From Clostridium sp. Marseille-P2415 (lineage in GTDB: Bacteria; Bacillota; Clostridia; Lachnospirales; Lachnospiraceae): 64,000 nt of DNA. Location of the stretch: positions 225,573 through 289,572 of the forward strand of contig NZ_LT732526.1 of the NCBI RefSeq assembly GCF_900155545.1, in the 5' to 3' direction. The notes under the pieces were generated by a model that had not been told where the DNA came from, did not search any database, and worked only from the letters and a program-made list of their open reading frames with translations. Position numbers and translations under genes: made by a program. Below, piece after piece: positions 25,001 to 34,060 of the stretch (positions are counted from its first letter, which is position 1; every line of letters begins with the position of its first letter).

Positions 25001-26260
25001 ATGGAAGTGAAAGAGAAGATTGTACATGACAAAGGCTTAGATCACACGCTTGGTTTAATGGGAGAAGGCTATCTTTTTATCAAAAATAGAATGGATTTTT
25101 ATAAATGCAACATATTTGAAACACATATAATGGGAGAAAAAGCAATTTGCATCAGCGGAGAAGAGGCTTGTAAGCTTTTTTACGATGAAGAGTTATTTCA
25201 GCGAAAAGGTGCAATGCCGATGAGGGTACAAAAAACCTTGTTAGGAGTCAATGCAATTCAGGGAATGGATCAGAACGCACATATTCAGCGGAAACTCTTT
25301 TTCATGTCGTTAATGACGGAAGCCCATCAAAAGAAGTTCGCGGAGATTTTCCTAAAAGAAATGGAAGCTTCTGTTACTAAATGGGAGAGTATGAATGAAA
25401 TTGTCCTTTTTCATGAAGCTAAGAATATTTTATGCAAGGCAGTATGTTTTTGGACCGGAGTTCCCTTGCCGGAATCTGAGGTGGAAAATCGGGCAGATGA
25501 TCTTAGTTCAATGATTGATGGATTTGGCGGAGTAGGGCCCCGATACTGGAAAGGAAAGTCGGCACGAAACAGAACCGAGGAATGGATAAGAGGAATTATA
25601 GAGGATGTGAGGAACGGAAAGCTGATAGTAAATGAGGATTCAGCGCTTTATTTGATGGCCTTTCACAGGGAACCGGATGGCATTCAGATGGATTTGCAAA
25701 TGGCGGCAATAGAGCTGATAAACATAATAAGGCCAATTGTCGCGATTTCAACATATATTACCTTTACGGCTTTGGCATTATATGAACATCCTGAGTGCAG
25801 AGAAGAACTGATGCGCGGCGATAATAATTATTCTGAAATGTTTGTACAGGAAGTCCGCCGATACTATCCGTTTACCCCTTTCATCGGAGCAAGAGTGCGG
25901 AAAGACTTTGTCTGGAATGAGTATGAGTTTAAAACAGGAGTACTTGTATTGCTGGATGTTTACGGGATGAATCATGATTCTAAAATATGGAATGATCCTG
26001 GTGAATTTAAGCCGGAGCGTTTTCAGGAACAAAAAGACAGAACCTTTAGCTTTATCCCGCAAGGCGGCGGTGACCCCGGAAAGGGACACCGCTGTCCTGG
26101 TGAAGGCATTACAATTGAAATAATGAAAGCAAGCTTAAATTTTCTTATTAACAATGTTGATTTTGAAGTTCCGGAACAGGACTTGAGCTACAGTCTTTCC
26201 AGAATTCCCACTTTGCCTGAAAGCGGGTTTATTATGAAAAACATGAAAAAGAAATTTTAA
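25001..26260 (+). CDS. Cytochrome P450 of the CYP152 peroxygenase family
   Basis: The 419-residue protein has the CYP152 heme loop GGGDPGKGHRCPGEG with Cys365 as thiolate ligand, and the diagnostic Arg244-Pro245 in NIIRPIVAIS. In BS-beta, OleT and CYP152A1 this Arg binds the fatty-acid carboxylate and makes the enzyme use H2O2 directly, with no reductase. Members hydroxylate fatty acids at the alpha or beta carbon or decarboxylate them. Length matches the family (about 415). The two genes that follow encode a GMC oxidoreductase and its small subunit, a possible source of H2O2. It appears cytoplasmic. Confidence 0.93.
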   Translation: MEVKEKIVHDKGLDHTLGLMGEGYLFIKNRMDFYKCNIFETHIMGEKAICISGEEACKLFYDEELFQRKGAMPMRVQKTLLGVNAIQGMDQNAHIQRKLFFMSLMTEAHQKKFAEIFLKEMEASVTKWESMNEIVLFHEAKNILCKAVCFWTGVPLPESEVENRADDLSSMIDGFGGVGPRYWKGKSARNRTEEWIRGIIEDVRNGKLIVNEDSALYLMAFHREPDGIQMDLQMAAIELINIIRPIVAISTYITFTALALYEHPECREELMRGDNNYSEMFVQEVRRYYPFTPFIGARVRKDFVWNEYEFKTGVLVLLDVYGMNHDSKIWNDPGEFKPERFQEQKDRTFSFIPQGGGDPGKGHRCPGEGITIEIMKASLNFLINNVDFEVPEQDLSYSLSRIPTLPESGFIMKNMKKKF

Positions 26261-26337
26261 GGGATAGACTCCGCAGAACGGTCATACTATTTTATGAGCA
26301 TAGCATAACTGCGAATAAAAAGGGGCGGATCATCGGA

Positions 26338-26922
26338 TTGGACAATTATGATTCAGATAACAGGATGTGGAATGAGAATGAAATATATGATTATGTAGCG
26401 GATACCTTGAAAGCCTTTGCGGATGCCATAATACCCAGGTCACCGGGATTAGCGGAGCTATACGGCAGGGTACAGTATTACGGTGCGCTGGATTTGTATA
26501 CGGCTGAGTACCTTATTATGTCACTTGACAGTTTAGCGGTGCCTTCGGCAATACCGGCAGCGGAAATATTAAATATGGCAGCGGAACAGTTCCGTGGTCC
26601 ATTTTCTTCTGACGGGAAATTCTTTTTAAACCTGACACCGGCCGAACGGTTTCAGGTGATCGGTCTGCTGCTTCAGCCGGAGGTCATCGCTTATTTCCCG
26701 GCGCTTAAGCAGATGGGCCCGGAATATGTTATTTCTGTCATCTCTTCTTTAAATAGATTGATCATGATGGGGTATTATTCGGAATGGCCGGGATACGGTT
26801 CGACACGCCTGGCCCCTCCTGAACAGCGTATATTGGAGCATTACCCGGTCAGTTGGGAGCAAATCGGATATCCGGGTCCTTCTCTGGGGTATCGTGTTGC
26901 TAAGTCCTACAGCTATACATGA
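26338..26922 (+). CDS. Gluconate 2-dehydrogenase subunit 3-like protein, GMC partner
   Basis: The 194-residue protein contains FADAIIPRSPG near the start and a C-terminal GYYSEWPGYGSTRL and GYPGPSLGYR, motifs I recall in the small subunit that accompanies membrane-type GMC dehydrogenases. Unlike the usual form it has no twin-arginine signal, so the complex is expected inside the cell. It starts 77 bases after the P450 and is followed by the GMC oxidoreductase, so the three probably form one operon. No clear ribosome binding site precedes the assigned start, which may be a TTG. Confidence 0.7.
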   Translation: MDNYDSDNRMWNENEIYDYVADTLKAFADAIIPRSPGLAELYGRVQYYGALDLYTAEYLIMSLDSLAVPSAIPAAEILNMAAEQFRGPFSSDGKFFLNLTPAERFQVIGLLLQPEVIAYFPALKQMGPEYVISVISSLNRLIMMGYYSEWPGYGSTRLAPPEQRILEHYPVSWEQIGYPGPSLGYRVAKSYSYT

Positions 26923-26956
26923 AAGCAGGCAAATGATTGCTGGAATGGAGGAATGT

Positions 26957-28672
26957 ATGAATAACGAATATGATGCAGATGTTATCGTAATAGGCGCGGG
27001 CGGAGGCGGTGCCGTTGCTGCAAAAGAACTTGGTGAAAAAGGAGTAAAGGTGCTGTTAATTGAGGCCGGACCCTGGTACGGCAATAAAAAATGGCCGGAG
27101 CCAAACACAGAGGCCGGTGCGGGAAGCAGTTCCAGCTATGATGATCTTGACATTAACCTGTTAAAGAAAAGCTTTACGGATCTGGAAGATGATATGAATG
27201 ACGGCATATCCGGCAAATTCCGCTGGGGCTCTGCCGACAGAAGCGTAAGTCCCTGGCAGAGAATCAATGTGCAGGGAGGTTTTGTCTGGCAGAGTGCAGG
27301 GGTAGGCGGAACCACGCTTCTATATTTTGCAAATTCGCCGCGTGCTTATCCAAAAGCCTTTGAAAAGGAATGGCCGATCACTTACGAAGATATGATTCCA
27401 TATTATGAAAAAGTGGAGAATACACTGCCTGTGCATTCGGCAACAGGGACAGCAAAGGAAGATTTATTTTACTATGGTGCAAAAAAAATGGGGTGGCAAT
27501 ACATAGATGCCAAAGATATGACCGAACCGGGGTACCGCCCCCAGCCAAATGCTATTTTACGCATAAATCCGCTTCTTAATGACCCGGACTTTGACATAAA
27601 CAACAACCGGTCCGTTGGCTGCACCTTAAGGGGACATTGTGTGAATGGCTGCCATATCGGGCCGAGTGTGGACGGAGTAGCAAAACGGTCTGCTCTGGTA
27701 AGCTATGTACCTCTTGCGCTCAGCACCGGAAATGTGGAAGTCAGGCCAAACACCTTTGTTACAAAAATTAATGCAGCAGAGGATGAGGAAGAAGGACTGC
27801 ATGCAGCCGGCGTCTCCTGCAGGAACACATGGACAGGCGAAACCAGCGAATTAAAGGCAAAGGTCATTGTTATGGCCGGAGGTGCCATTGAGACCCCCAG
27901 GCTTTGGTTAAATTCCGGCCTGCCGGAAAATGAATGGATCGGAAAAGGTCTGACGACTCACGTTATCGATTGTGTATCCGGTATTTTTGAGGAAGAGGAT
28001 TTGATGAATGTTTTAGGAATGTCTGATGTAAAGCCCTATGTGGGCCAGAATTCCGCCGCCAGATTTGATTATCCGGGACTTGGGGCATTTGAACCCTTTG
28101 GAACAAGTCCCGGTGTCTATTCGACCATGATATACGGAACCAGCCAGAAGGGATATTATTTTCAAAATCAGCCAGGAGAGGAAGAGCCCTGGGACAGGGA
28201 AGGTATTGTTGCCGGAGAATTGCTGAAAGAATTTATGAGAAACTATAAAAGAACATTAAGCATCGTTATATTTTCAGATGATGATGTAAATCAAGAAAAC
28301 GGTGTCACTCTGGATCCGTCGTTAAGGGATGAGAATGGGTATATTCCGGTTATTACATACCGAATGAGTGAAGCAGATACCGCAAGGAGAGATCAATTAG
28401 CCAGGATTGCCTGCGGAATATTAAGAAATGCAGGAGCAAAAACCATTACCCGTGCAAATTGGCCGCCGGATGTCTGTGCTCATATTATGAGTACAATGCG
28501 CATGGGATATGTGACGGATACAAATTGTGAAGCGTACCAGGTCAAACGGTTATTTATTGCGGATAACAGTGTTCTGAGCAATGGGCTGGGAGGTCCGAAT
28601 CCGACACTCACCACGCAGGCGCTGGCAACGCGTACGGCGGAGAAAATAGTGGAAAAGTATTTTATGGCCTGA
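26957..28672 (+). CDS. GMC-family FAD oxidoreductase
   Basis: The 571-residue protein opens with an FAD Rossmann motif (VIVIGAGGGGAVAAKEL, then LLIEAGPWYG). It carries the GMC middle motif VGGTTLLYFANSPRAYP and ends with CAHIMSTMRMG and GGPNPTLTTQALATRTAE, which hold the catalytic His and the partner His/Asn position. A Cys-rich GCTLRGHCVNGCH lies near residue 220, as in gluconate/fructose dehydrogenase subunits. GGAGGA precedes the ATG at 26957. It should oxidise an alcohol or sugar; whether electrons go to O2 or to a carrier is not visible. Its end overlaps the convergent AraC gene by 11 bases. Confidence 0.85.
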   Translation: MNNEYDADVIVIGAGGGGAVAAKELGEKGVKVLLIEAGPWYGNKKWPEPNTEAGAGSSSSYDDLDINLLKKSFTDLEDDMNDGISGKFRWGSADRSVSPWQRINVQGGFVWQSAGVGGTTLLYFANSPRAYPKAFEKEWPITYEDMIPYYEKVENTLPVHSATGTAKEDLFYYGAKKMGWQYIDAKDMTEPGYRPQPNAILRINPLLNDPDFDINNNRSVGCTLRGHCVNGCHIGPSVDGVAKRSALVSYVPLALSTGNVEVRPNTFVTKINAAEDEEEGLHAAGVSCRNTWTGETSELKAKVIVMAGGAIETPRLWLNSGLPENEWIGKGLTTHVIDCVSGIFEEEDLMNVLGMSDVKPYVGQNSAARFDYPGLGAFEPFGTSPGVYSTMIYGTSQKGYYFQNQPGEEEPWDREGIVAGELLKEFMRNYKRTLSIVIFSDDDVNQENGVTLDPSLRDENGYIPVITYRMSEADTARRDQLARIACGILRNAGAKTITRANWPPDVCAHIMSTMRMGYVTDTNCEAYQVKRLFIADNSVLSNGLGGPNPTLTTQALATRTAEKIVEKYFMA

Positions 28673-29516
28673 GCTGTTTCCTTTTCCGGAAGTACAGTGG
28701 TGTACGCCCTGTTATTTCCTTGAACACCCTTTCAAAATGAGTGATGCTGCCATACCCGGTTTTTGCGGCAATGAGATAGACTTTTAAGTCCGTTTCTTCT
28801 AACAGTGCAATTGCTTCTTTGATCCGGACGCTGTTTACATACTCCACAAAATTAAAACCGGTTACTTCTTTGAAAGCACGGCTCAGATAATAGGGACTGA
28901 CATAAAATTTATCTGCCACATATGGCAATGTCAGTTCATTTTTGTAATGCGCGTTGATGTAACGAACCACTTCGGATATCCGTTCGTGCATCGGATTTAA
29001 ATACTCAAGCGGTTTGCTGTCATGCTCCTCCATAAATCTGGAGCAGTAAATCAATAGCTGCATGATCAGTGTCTGAATGACTGTTTCATAAATGGATTTT
29101 TTTTCTTTTGCTTCTTCAACAATCCGCTGCAGTAAGTCTTCTACATACATTTTATTCTGCAGGGGAAACGAGATCACAACATAGTCATTTTGAAACTGCG
29201 GATGCAGCGTTTCAAAAAATCCCCCTTTTGAGGCAGAGAGAAATTCTTCTTTGAAATTGAGGATGATTTTTTCGTGCTGCGGCTGATTTCCGTTGGCGGT
29301 CCGGTGCAGGACATTCGGGTGCAGGATCATCAAATCCCCCGCTTTCAGTACAACAGTTCTGTCCTTGATAAAAAACAGCCTCTCTCCCTCCAATAGATAA
29401 TACACTTCGTATGAGCTGTGAAAATGATTGTTGGGCATAATATGATTTCGCTGTTTTTTCTTTGAAACTGCAAAAATATCCTCCATATTGTTGAATACAA
29501 AGTTACTCCTCTCCAT
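28662..29516 (-). CDS. AraC-family regulator next to GH105
   Basis: The 284-residue protein has a cupin domain (about 20-110; YEVYYLLEGERLFFIKDRTV, LHPNVLHRT) and an AraC helix-turn-helix pair (about 185-282; LPYVADKFYVSPYYLSRAFKEVTGF and IAAKTGYGSITHFERVFKEITGRTP). AAGGAG before the ATG at 29516 is chosen over a longer frame. It is divergent from the GH105 gene and likely activates it when unsaturated rhamnogalacturonan products are present. Confidence 0.88.
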   Translation of the reverse strand: MERSNFVFNNMEDIFAVSKKKQRNHIMPNNHFHSSYEVYYLLEGERLFFIKDRTVVLKAGDLMILHPNVLHRTANGNQPQHEKIILNFKEEFLSASKGGFFETLHPQFQNDYVVISFPLQNKMYVEDLLQRIVEEAKEKKSIYETVIQTLIMQLLIYCSRFMEEHDSKPLEYLNPMHERISEVVRYINAHYKNELTLPYVADKFYVSPYYLSRAFKEVTGFNFVEYVNSVRIKEAIALLEETDLKVYLIAAKTGYGSITHFERVFKEITGRTPLYFRKRKQLRP

Positions 29517-29698
29517 CCTTCTCCTTTCTGAAAATGCCTTAACTGCTTGTTTTTTTGTTCCTGCTCCTATTATAAATAAAATCCGGGAAAAAGGATAGCA
29601 AAAATTAAGAAGAAATCCGGCATTTTGGCAAAAATTGTACATATTGATGCGTTATTATTAAAGAAAGAAATTATATTTTATGATGAAGGAGAGGTACA

Positions 29699-30799
29699 AT
29701 GAATACGGAAAATAACAAAACCCCGCTTCAGTGGGGCGAACTCGCATGCGACACTTTAATGGCAAAATTTCAGGCGAAGGATCTGCCGCCTGCCGGACGG
29801 TTCCACTATCATCAGGGAGTGTTCCTGCTGGGTATGGAGAAATGTTATGATCAGAATGGGGAAGAAAAGTACTTTCAGTACAGAAAGGACTGGGTGGACA
29901 GCATCTGCAATGAAAAGGGTGAGATCAGCTGTTATGATCCGACCCAGCTTGACGACATACAGCCAGGCATCCTGCTTTTTCAATTGTATGAAAAAACCGG
30001 AGATGAGCGGTATAAAAAAGCACTGTTCACTTTGGTTCCATTAATCAAAAACTGGAAGACCAATCAAAAAGGCGGATTTTGGCATAAGGAAGTTCATCCG
30101 AACCAAATGTGGCTGGATGGACTTTTTATGGGAGGCCCCATTGCCGTTAAGTTTGGAAAAACGTTCCATGAGCCACTTTATTTTGATCTGATTGCCCGCC
30201 AGGCCCTTCTGATGGATCAATATACCAAAGACGGAAAAACCGGTCTTCTTTATCATGGCTGGGATGAAAGCAAAGAAGCAGAATGGGCCGATCCGGTTAC
30301 AGGCCGGTCCCAGGAATTCTGGGGGCGCGCGGTTGGGTGGGTTCCGGTGGCTCTGCTTGAGATTTTTGATGATTTACCGGAGGATCACGAAAAGAAGCCG
30401 GAGCTGGTACAGATGCTTTGTAACATCATGAAGTCTCTGATTCCTTTTCAGGATGAAAGGACCGGGTTGTGGTATGAGGTGCTGGATAAAGGAGATGACC
30501 CGAAAAACTGGCTGGAAACTTCCTGTACCTGCCTCTTTGTCTATGCAATTGCAAAGGCGGTGCGGATGGGATACCTTCATGCGGTTTACTTAAAATATGC
30601 ATGGAAAGGCTATAACGGTGTCATCAGCCGTTTGAAGCTGGATGAAAAGGGAGGAATTATAATTGATGGAGTCTGCATCGGAACTGGAATCGGAGACTAT
30701 GAACATTATTTAAACCGTCCAACTTCTGTAAACGATTTACACGGTGCCGGCGCATTTATTCTGATGTGTGCAGAAATGAATCTTGCTGAAGAAATTTAA
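29699..30799 (+). CDS. GH105 unsaturated rhamnogalacturonyl hydrolase (YteR/YesR-like)
   Basis: The 366-residue cytoplasmic protein has the (alpha/alpha)6-barrel motifs of GH105: DDIQPGILLFQLYEKTGDERYKKAL, HPNQMWLDGLFMGGP with the catalytic Asp, and FWGRAVGWVPVALLEI. It removes the unsaturated galacturonic acid from rhamnogalacturonan disaccharides left by PL11 lyases. The substrate enzyme (PL11) is encoded at 18137. GGAGAGG precedes the ATG. Confidence 0.93.
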   Translation: MNTENNKTPLQWGELACDTLMAKFQAKDLPPAGRFHYHQGVFLLGMEKCYDQNGEEKYFQYRKDWVDSICNEKGEISCYDPTQLDDIQPGILLFQLYEKTGDERYKKALFTLVPLIKNWKTNQKGGFWHKEVHPNQMWLDGLFMGGPIAVKFGKTFHEPLYFDLIARQALLMDQYTKDGKTGLLYHGWDESKEAEWADPVTGRSQEFWGRAVGWVPVALLEIFDDLPEDHEKKPELVQMLCNIMKSLIPFQDERTGLWYEVLDKGDDPKNWLETSCTCLFVYAIAKAVRMGYLHAVYLKYAWKGYNGVISRLKLDEKGGIIIDGVCIGTGIGDYEHYLNRPTSVNDLHGAGAFILMCAEMNLAEEI

Positions 30800-30803
30800 G
30801 TAG

Positions 30804-30841
30804 AGACCAGACCGGATTTGCTGACTAATCCGGTCTGGTCT
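30804..30841. terminator. Hairpin after GH105
   Basis: A 15-bp perfect stem pairs AGACCAGACCGGATT (30804-30818) with 30827-30841 around an eight-base loop. There is no clear T-run after it, but position and strength suggest a terminator. Confidence 0.7.
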
Positions 30842-30941
30842 GCTGTAGTTATGAATAATAAAATTGTTATTATTCTGATATTGGTGTAGAATAAATGTAG
30901 CAGGATCCGATTGTTTCATAAATCCTAAGGAGGCTAATATT

Positions 30942-31553
30942 TTGGAGAAAGAACAATTTTCAAATCGGCGGCCCGGAATCATTGGAGAAGAAAAATTCAG
31001 GCAATATGCGGTATTAATTCCCATGATCGACAGTTCGGATATTACTTATCTATTATTTGAAAAGAGATCCGATAAATTGAGACGCCAGCCTGGAGAAATC
31101 TGCTTTCCCGGCGGAAAACTTGAAGCAGGGGAATCCTTACAGGCGTGTGCGGTCCGTGAAACAATCGAAGAATTAAGGGTCCTCCGGCAGCAAATTGAGG
31201 TGACTGGCCCCGGAGATATTTATATATCGCCGTTTAATTTAATGATCCATCCATTTATCGGTATAATAAAAGATTATCAGGATACCTTTAGTACTGATGA
31301 AGTAGATGAAATCATAAAAGTGCCGTTGGACTTCTTTCGGAATCATCAGCCAGAGAAATTTGAGAGTAAACTGATAACCGAGCCGCCTGAGGATTTTCCC
31401 TACGAGTGGATTCCGGGCGGCATAAAATATCCATGGGCAAAAGGCACTTACGACATTTTGTTTTACCAATATGAGAACTGGATCATATGGGGGATGACAG
31501 CGCAGATCGTAAAGTCAGCGGTAAACTTAATTGATCAGTATCATTTAAAGTAA
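30942..31553 (+). CDS. Nudix hydrolase, coenzyme A pyrophosphatase-like
   Basis: The 203-residue protein starts at a TTG with AAGGAGG seven bases upstream. It has RRQPGEICFPGGKLEAGE and the Nudix box ending RETIEELRV; the PGxxxFPGGK preface is typical of CoA pyrophosphatases such as NudL. The Nudix box Gly is replaced by Arg (EELRV instead of EExGx). These enzymes cleave CoA and its oxidised forms, which fits the neighbouring methionine sulfoxide reductase gene. It may be a stand-alone gene. Confidence 0.82.
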   Translation: MEKEQFSNRRPGIIGEEKFRQYAVLIPMIDSSDITYLLFEKRSDKLRRQPGEICFPGGKLEAGESLQACAVRETIEELRVLRQQIEVTGPGDIYISPFNLMIHPFIGIIKDYQDTFSTDEVDEIIKVPLDFFRNHQPEKFESKLITEPPEDFPYEWIPGGIKYPWAKGTYDILFYQYENWIIWGMTAQIVKSAVNLIDQYHLK

Positions 31554-31602
31554 ATGTGATGTATTTCATTCAAACAGATATTTTTAAAGAGAGGTGATTC
31601 CG

Positions 31603-32553
31603 ATGAAAAAAGAAATTTATCTGGCAGGCGGATGCTTTTGGGGAACAGAAAAGTACCTGGAAAACATTCCGGGCGTCCTGTCTACGGAGGTTGGATATGC
31701 CAATGGCAATACGGAGAATCCGACTTACAAAGAGGTTTGTTACAATAATACCGGACATGCGGAAACGGTAAAGGTGGAATATGATGATGCCGTAATAGGT
31801 CTGCCATATATATTACAGCTTTATTATGATGTGATTAATCCGGTAAGCGTCAATCGTCAGGGGGGAGATGTTGGTTCCCAGTACAGAACCGGAATCTATT
31901 TTACGGACGGCAGGGATGAAGCAGTTATTCGTGATTCCATAAACGAGCTGCAGAAAAAATACAAAGAAAAAATCGCAATCGAAGAAAAGCCTCTTGATAA
32001 TTATTACAAAGCGGAGGAATATCATCAGAAATACCTGGACAAAAATCCCGGCGGATACTGCCATATTGGGGCTGATAAGTTTGAAAAGGCCAGGAAGGCA
32101 GTGGATATAAGCAGAAAGTACGGGAAAAAATCACTGGATGAACTGAAAAACAGCTTAACAGAAACCCAGTTTGAGGTAACACAAAACAGCGCGACAGAGC
32201 CCCCGTTTAGAAATGAGTATTACAATGAATTTAAAGAAGGAATTTATGTGGATATTACGACAGGCGAACCGCTTTTTCTGTCAACGGATAAATTTGAGTC
32301 CGGATGCGGCTGGCCAAGCTTTTCGAAACCGATCGACCAGGCATTGATCGCAAATGTTGCCGATAGAAGCCATGGTCTGCAGCGGACGGAGGTGAGAAGC
32401 AGGAATGGTGATGCACATCTGGGGCACGTATTTGAAGATGGCCCGGAGGATAGAGGAGGATTGCGGTATTGCATTAATAGTGCTTCCCTAAAATTTATTC
32501 CCAGAGAAAAGATGGAACAGGAAGGATATGGTGATTATCTTAAGTTACTGTAA
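31603..32553 (+). CDS. msrAB: Peptide methionine sulfoxide reductase MsrA-MsrB fusion
   Basis: The 316-residue protein joins MsrA (about 1-155; catalytic Cys in [11 protein letters not shown]) and MsrB (about 175-312; GCGWPSF and the catalytic Cys in [11 protein letters not shown]). It repairs both S- and R-methionine sulfoxide in oxidised proteins. The MsrB part has only one of the usual two CxxC zinc pairs, so it may be a zinc-free type. GAGGTG supports the ATG at 31603. There is no signal peptide. Confidence 0.95.
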   Translation: MKKEIYLAGGCFWGTEKYLENIPGVLSTEVGYANGNTENPTYKEVCYNNTGHAETVKVEYDDAVIGLPYILQLYYDVINPVSVNRQGGDVGSQYRTGIYFTDGRDEAVIRDSINELQKKYKEKIAIEEKPLDNYYKAEEYHQKYLDKNPGGYCHIGADKFEKARKAVDISRKYGKKSLDELKNSLTETQFEVTQNSATEPPFRNEYYNEFKEGIYVDITTGEPLFLSTDKFESGCGWPSFSKPIDQALIANVADRSHGLQRTEVRSRNGDAHLGHVFEDGPEDRGGLRYCINSASLKFIPREKMEQEGYGDYLKLL

Positions 32554-32638
32554 ACGGCGGGAATGAACTGCCTGGTTTCATCGTATAATTTAAATAAAAC
32601 TGAATATAATGTAGTAAAAAAAATTCTTGGTGAAGTTA

Positions 32639-34009
32639 ATGTTTCAAGATAAAAATCGTAGAGGAATTCTCTCTTGTAACCAAGTCGATCCCTTAACAGA
32701 ACGGTATATAAATCCTGAGGATATTTATATCGTCAAAGGCTATCGTATTGAAGCATTTATTAATAATATAGATTCTCCAATTGGAATGGTTTTTAATGAA
32801 GATGGAAATATTTTGATTGCTGATTCCGGTTTAGCTACTGGAAATCCCAGAGTGCTGCAGCTGGTTGACGGTCAATTTGAAACGATTGCGGAAGGTTTTG
32901 TTGTTCCTATATCGGGTATTAATTATTTAAACGGCGTAATCTATGTGTCTCATAGAGGTTATGTTACAAAAATATACAGAGATGGTACAAGACAGAATAT
33001 CATTATGGGGCTGCCCAGTAATGGTGATAATTATAATAGTCCGGTTACCTTTTCACCTGATAATAAATTGTATTTTGGGCAGGGAACTGTCACCAATAGC
33101 GGCGTTGTCGGGAATGATAACAAGTGGGTGACAGTTTCTCCATTGTTATGTGATTATTCCGGTGATTATATCATGCTTTATGGACAAAACTTCGCGACCA
33201 ATAATATTCTGGCAGAGGCTTTGCCCAATGATATTGCAATGACGGGCGCCTTTTCTCCTTACGGCATACCCAATATTGAATATGAAATCAGAAAGAGATA
33301 TATTAAAGCTTCCGGCAGCATACTAAGGGCAAATCTCGATGGTTCAAATCTCGAACAAGTAGCCTGGGGATTCCGAAATCCTTCGTACTTAAAATTTGAT
33401 GTAAGCGGTCAGCTGTATGCAGCCAATAATGGCTATAATCCAATCGGGAGCAGGCCGATTGAAAATGCGACAGACGATTTTTATTATATTACACCTAATT
33501 TATGGTATGGATGGCCGGATTATTCCGGAGGGGAAGCGGTAAACTCCCCCCGGTTCACCCCAAGAGGCGGGGTCCAGCCTACGCTTCTTCTAAAAAATCA
33601 ACCGAATGTTCCGCCAAGACCTTATGTTACATTTCCTCCGAATTCAACGATAAGAGGGTTTGATTTTAATTATAATGTGGAATTTGGCCCCTATGGGGAT
33701 GTGTATATCGCGGAATATGGCAGCATCATTCATACCCAGATCGGTGATTCGGTTTCCTATGCCAGTGCAGGGCATAGAATATCTAAAATTGATATGAGAT
33801 CCAGAACGATCAGTACGTTTGCAATTAATACAACCGGCTTTCCGGCCTCTTTATCAAATGGAGGAGGGTTTGAGAGACCGTCACATCTTATATTTGGGCC
33901 TGATGGAGCAATGTATATTGTGGATACCGGGTTAAATGTCATGGGAAATTCAGATGCCTTTATACCTAATACCGGAGTAATATGGAGAATATTCAGAACT
34001 GATTCATAA
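32639..34009 (+). CDS. Six-bladed beta-propeller, sorbosone/glucose dehydrogenase-like
   Basis: The 456-residue protein has repeated blade motifs SPIGMVFNEDGNILIADSG, GFRNPSYLKFDVSGQLYAANNG, YGDVYIAEYG and PSHLIFGPDGAMYIVDTG. This is the PQQ-type soluble dehydrogenase/NHL propeller pattern. PQQ enzymes of this kind are normally exported, but there is no signal peptide here, and no PQQ synthesis genes are seen. It could be a dehydrogenase with another cofactor, a lactonase or a binding protein. A weak GGTGA lies before the chosen ATG at 32639; upstream in-frame TTG/GTG starts are possible. Confidence 0.7.
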   Translation: MFQDKNRRGILSCNQVDPLTERYINPEDIYIVKGYRIEAFINNIDSPIGMVFNEDGNILIADSGLATGNPRVLQLVDGQFETIAEGFVVPISGINYLNGVIYVSHRGYVTKIYRDGTRQNIIMGLPSNGDNYNSPVTFSPDNKLYFGQGTVTNSGVVGNDNKWVTVSPLLCDYSGDYIMLYGQNFATNNILAEALPNDIAMTGAFSPYGIPNIEYEIRKRYIKASGSILRANLDGSNLEQVAWGFRNPSYLKFDVSGQLYAANNGYNPIGSRPIENATDDFYYITPNLWYGWPDYSGGEAVNSPRFTPRGGVQPTLLLKNQPNVPPRPYVTFPPNSTIRGFDFNYNVEFGPYGDVYIAEYGSIIHTQIGDSVSYASAGHRISKIDMRSRTISTFAINTTGFPASLSNGGGFERPSHLIFGPDGAMYIVDTGLNVMGNSDAFIPNTGVIWRIFRTDS

Positions 34010-34025
34010 AACCAGTTGAAATCTA

Positions 34026-34054
34026 TTGACAATCCCTGCCCCTTGTGCTATTAT
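34026..34054 (+). promoter_or_regulatory. Sigma-A promoter of the T-box leader
   Basis: TTGACA (34026-34031), 17 bases, TATTAT (34049-34054). The start should be near 34061, immediately before stem I of the T-box. Confidence 0.8.
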
Positions 34055-34060
34055 TGCATG

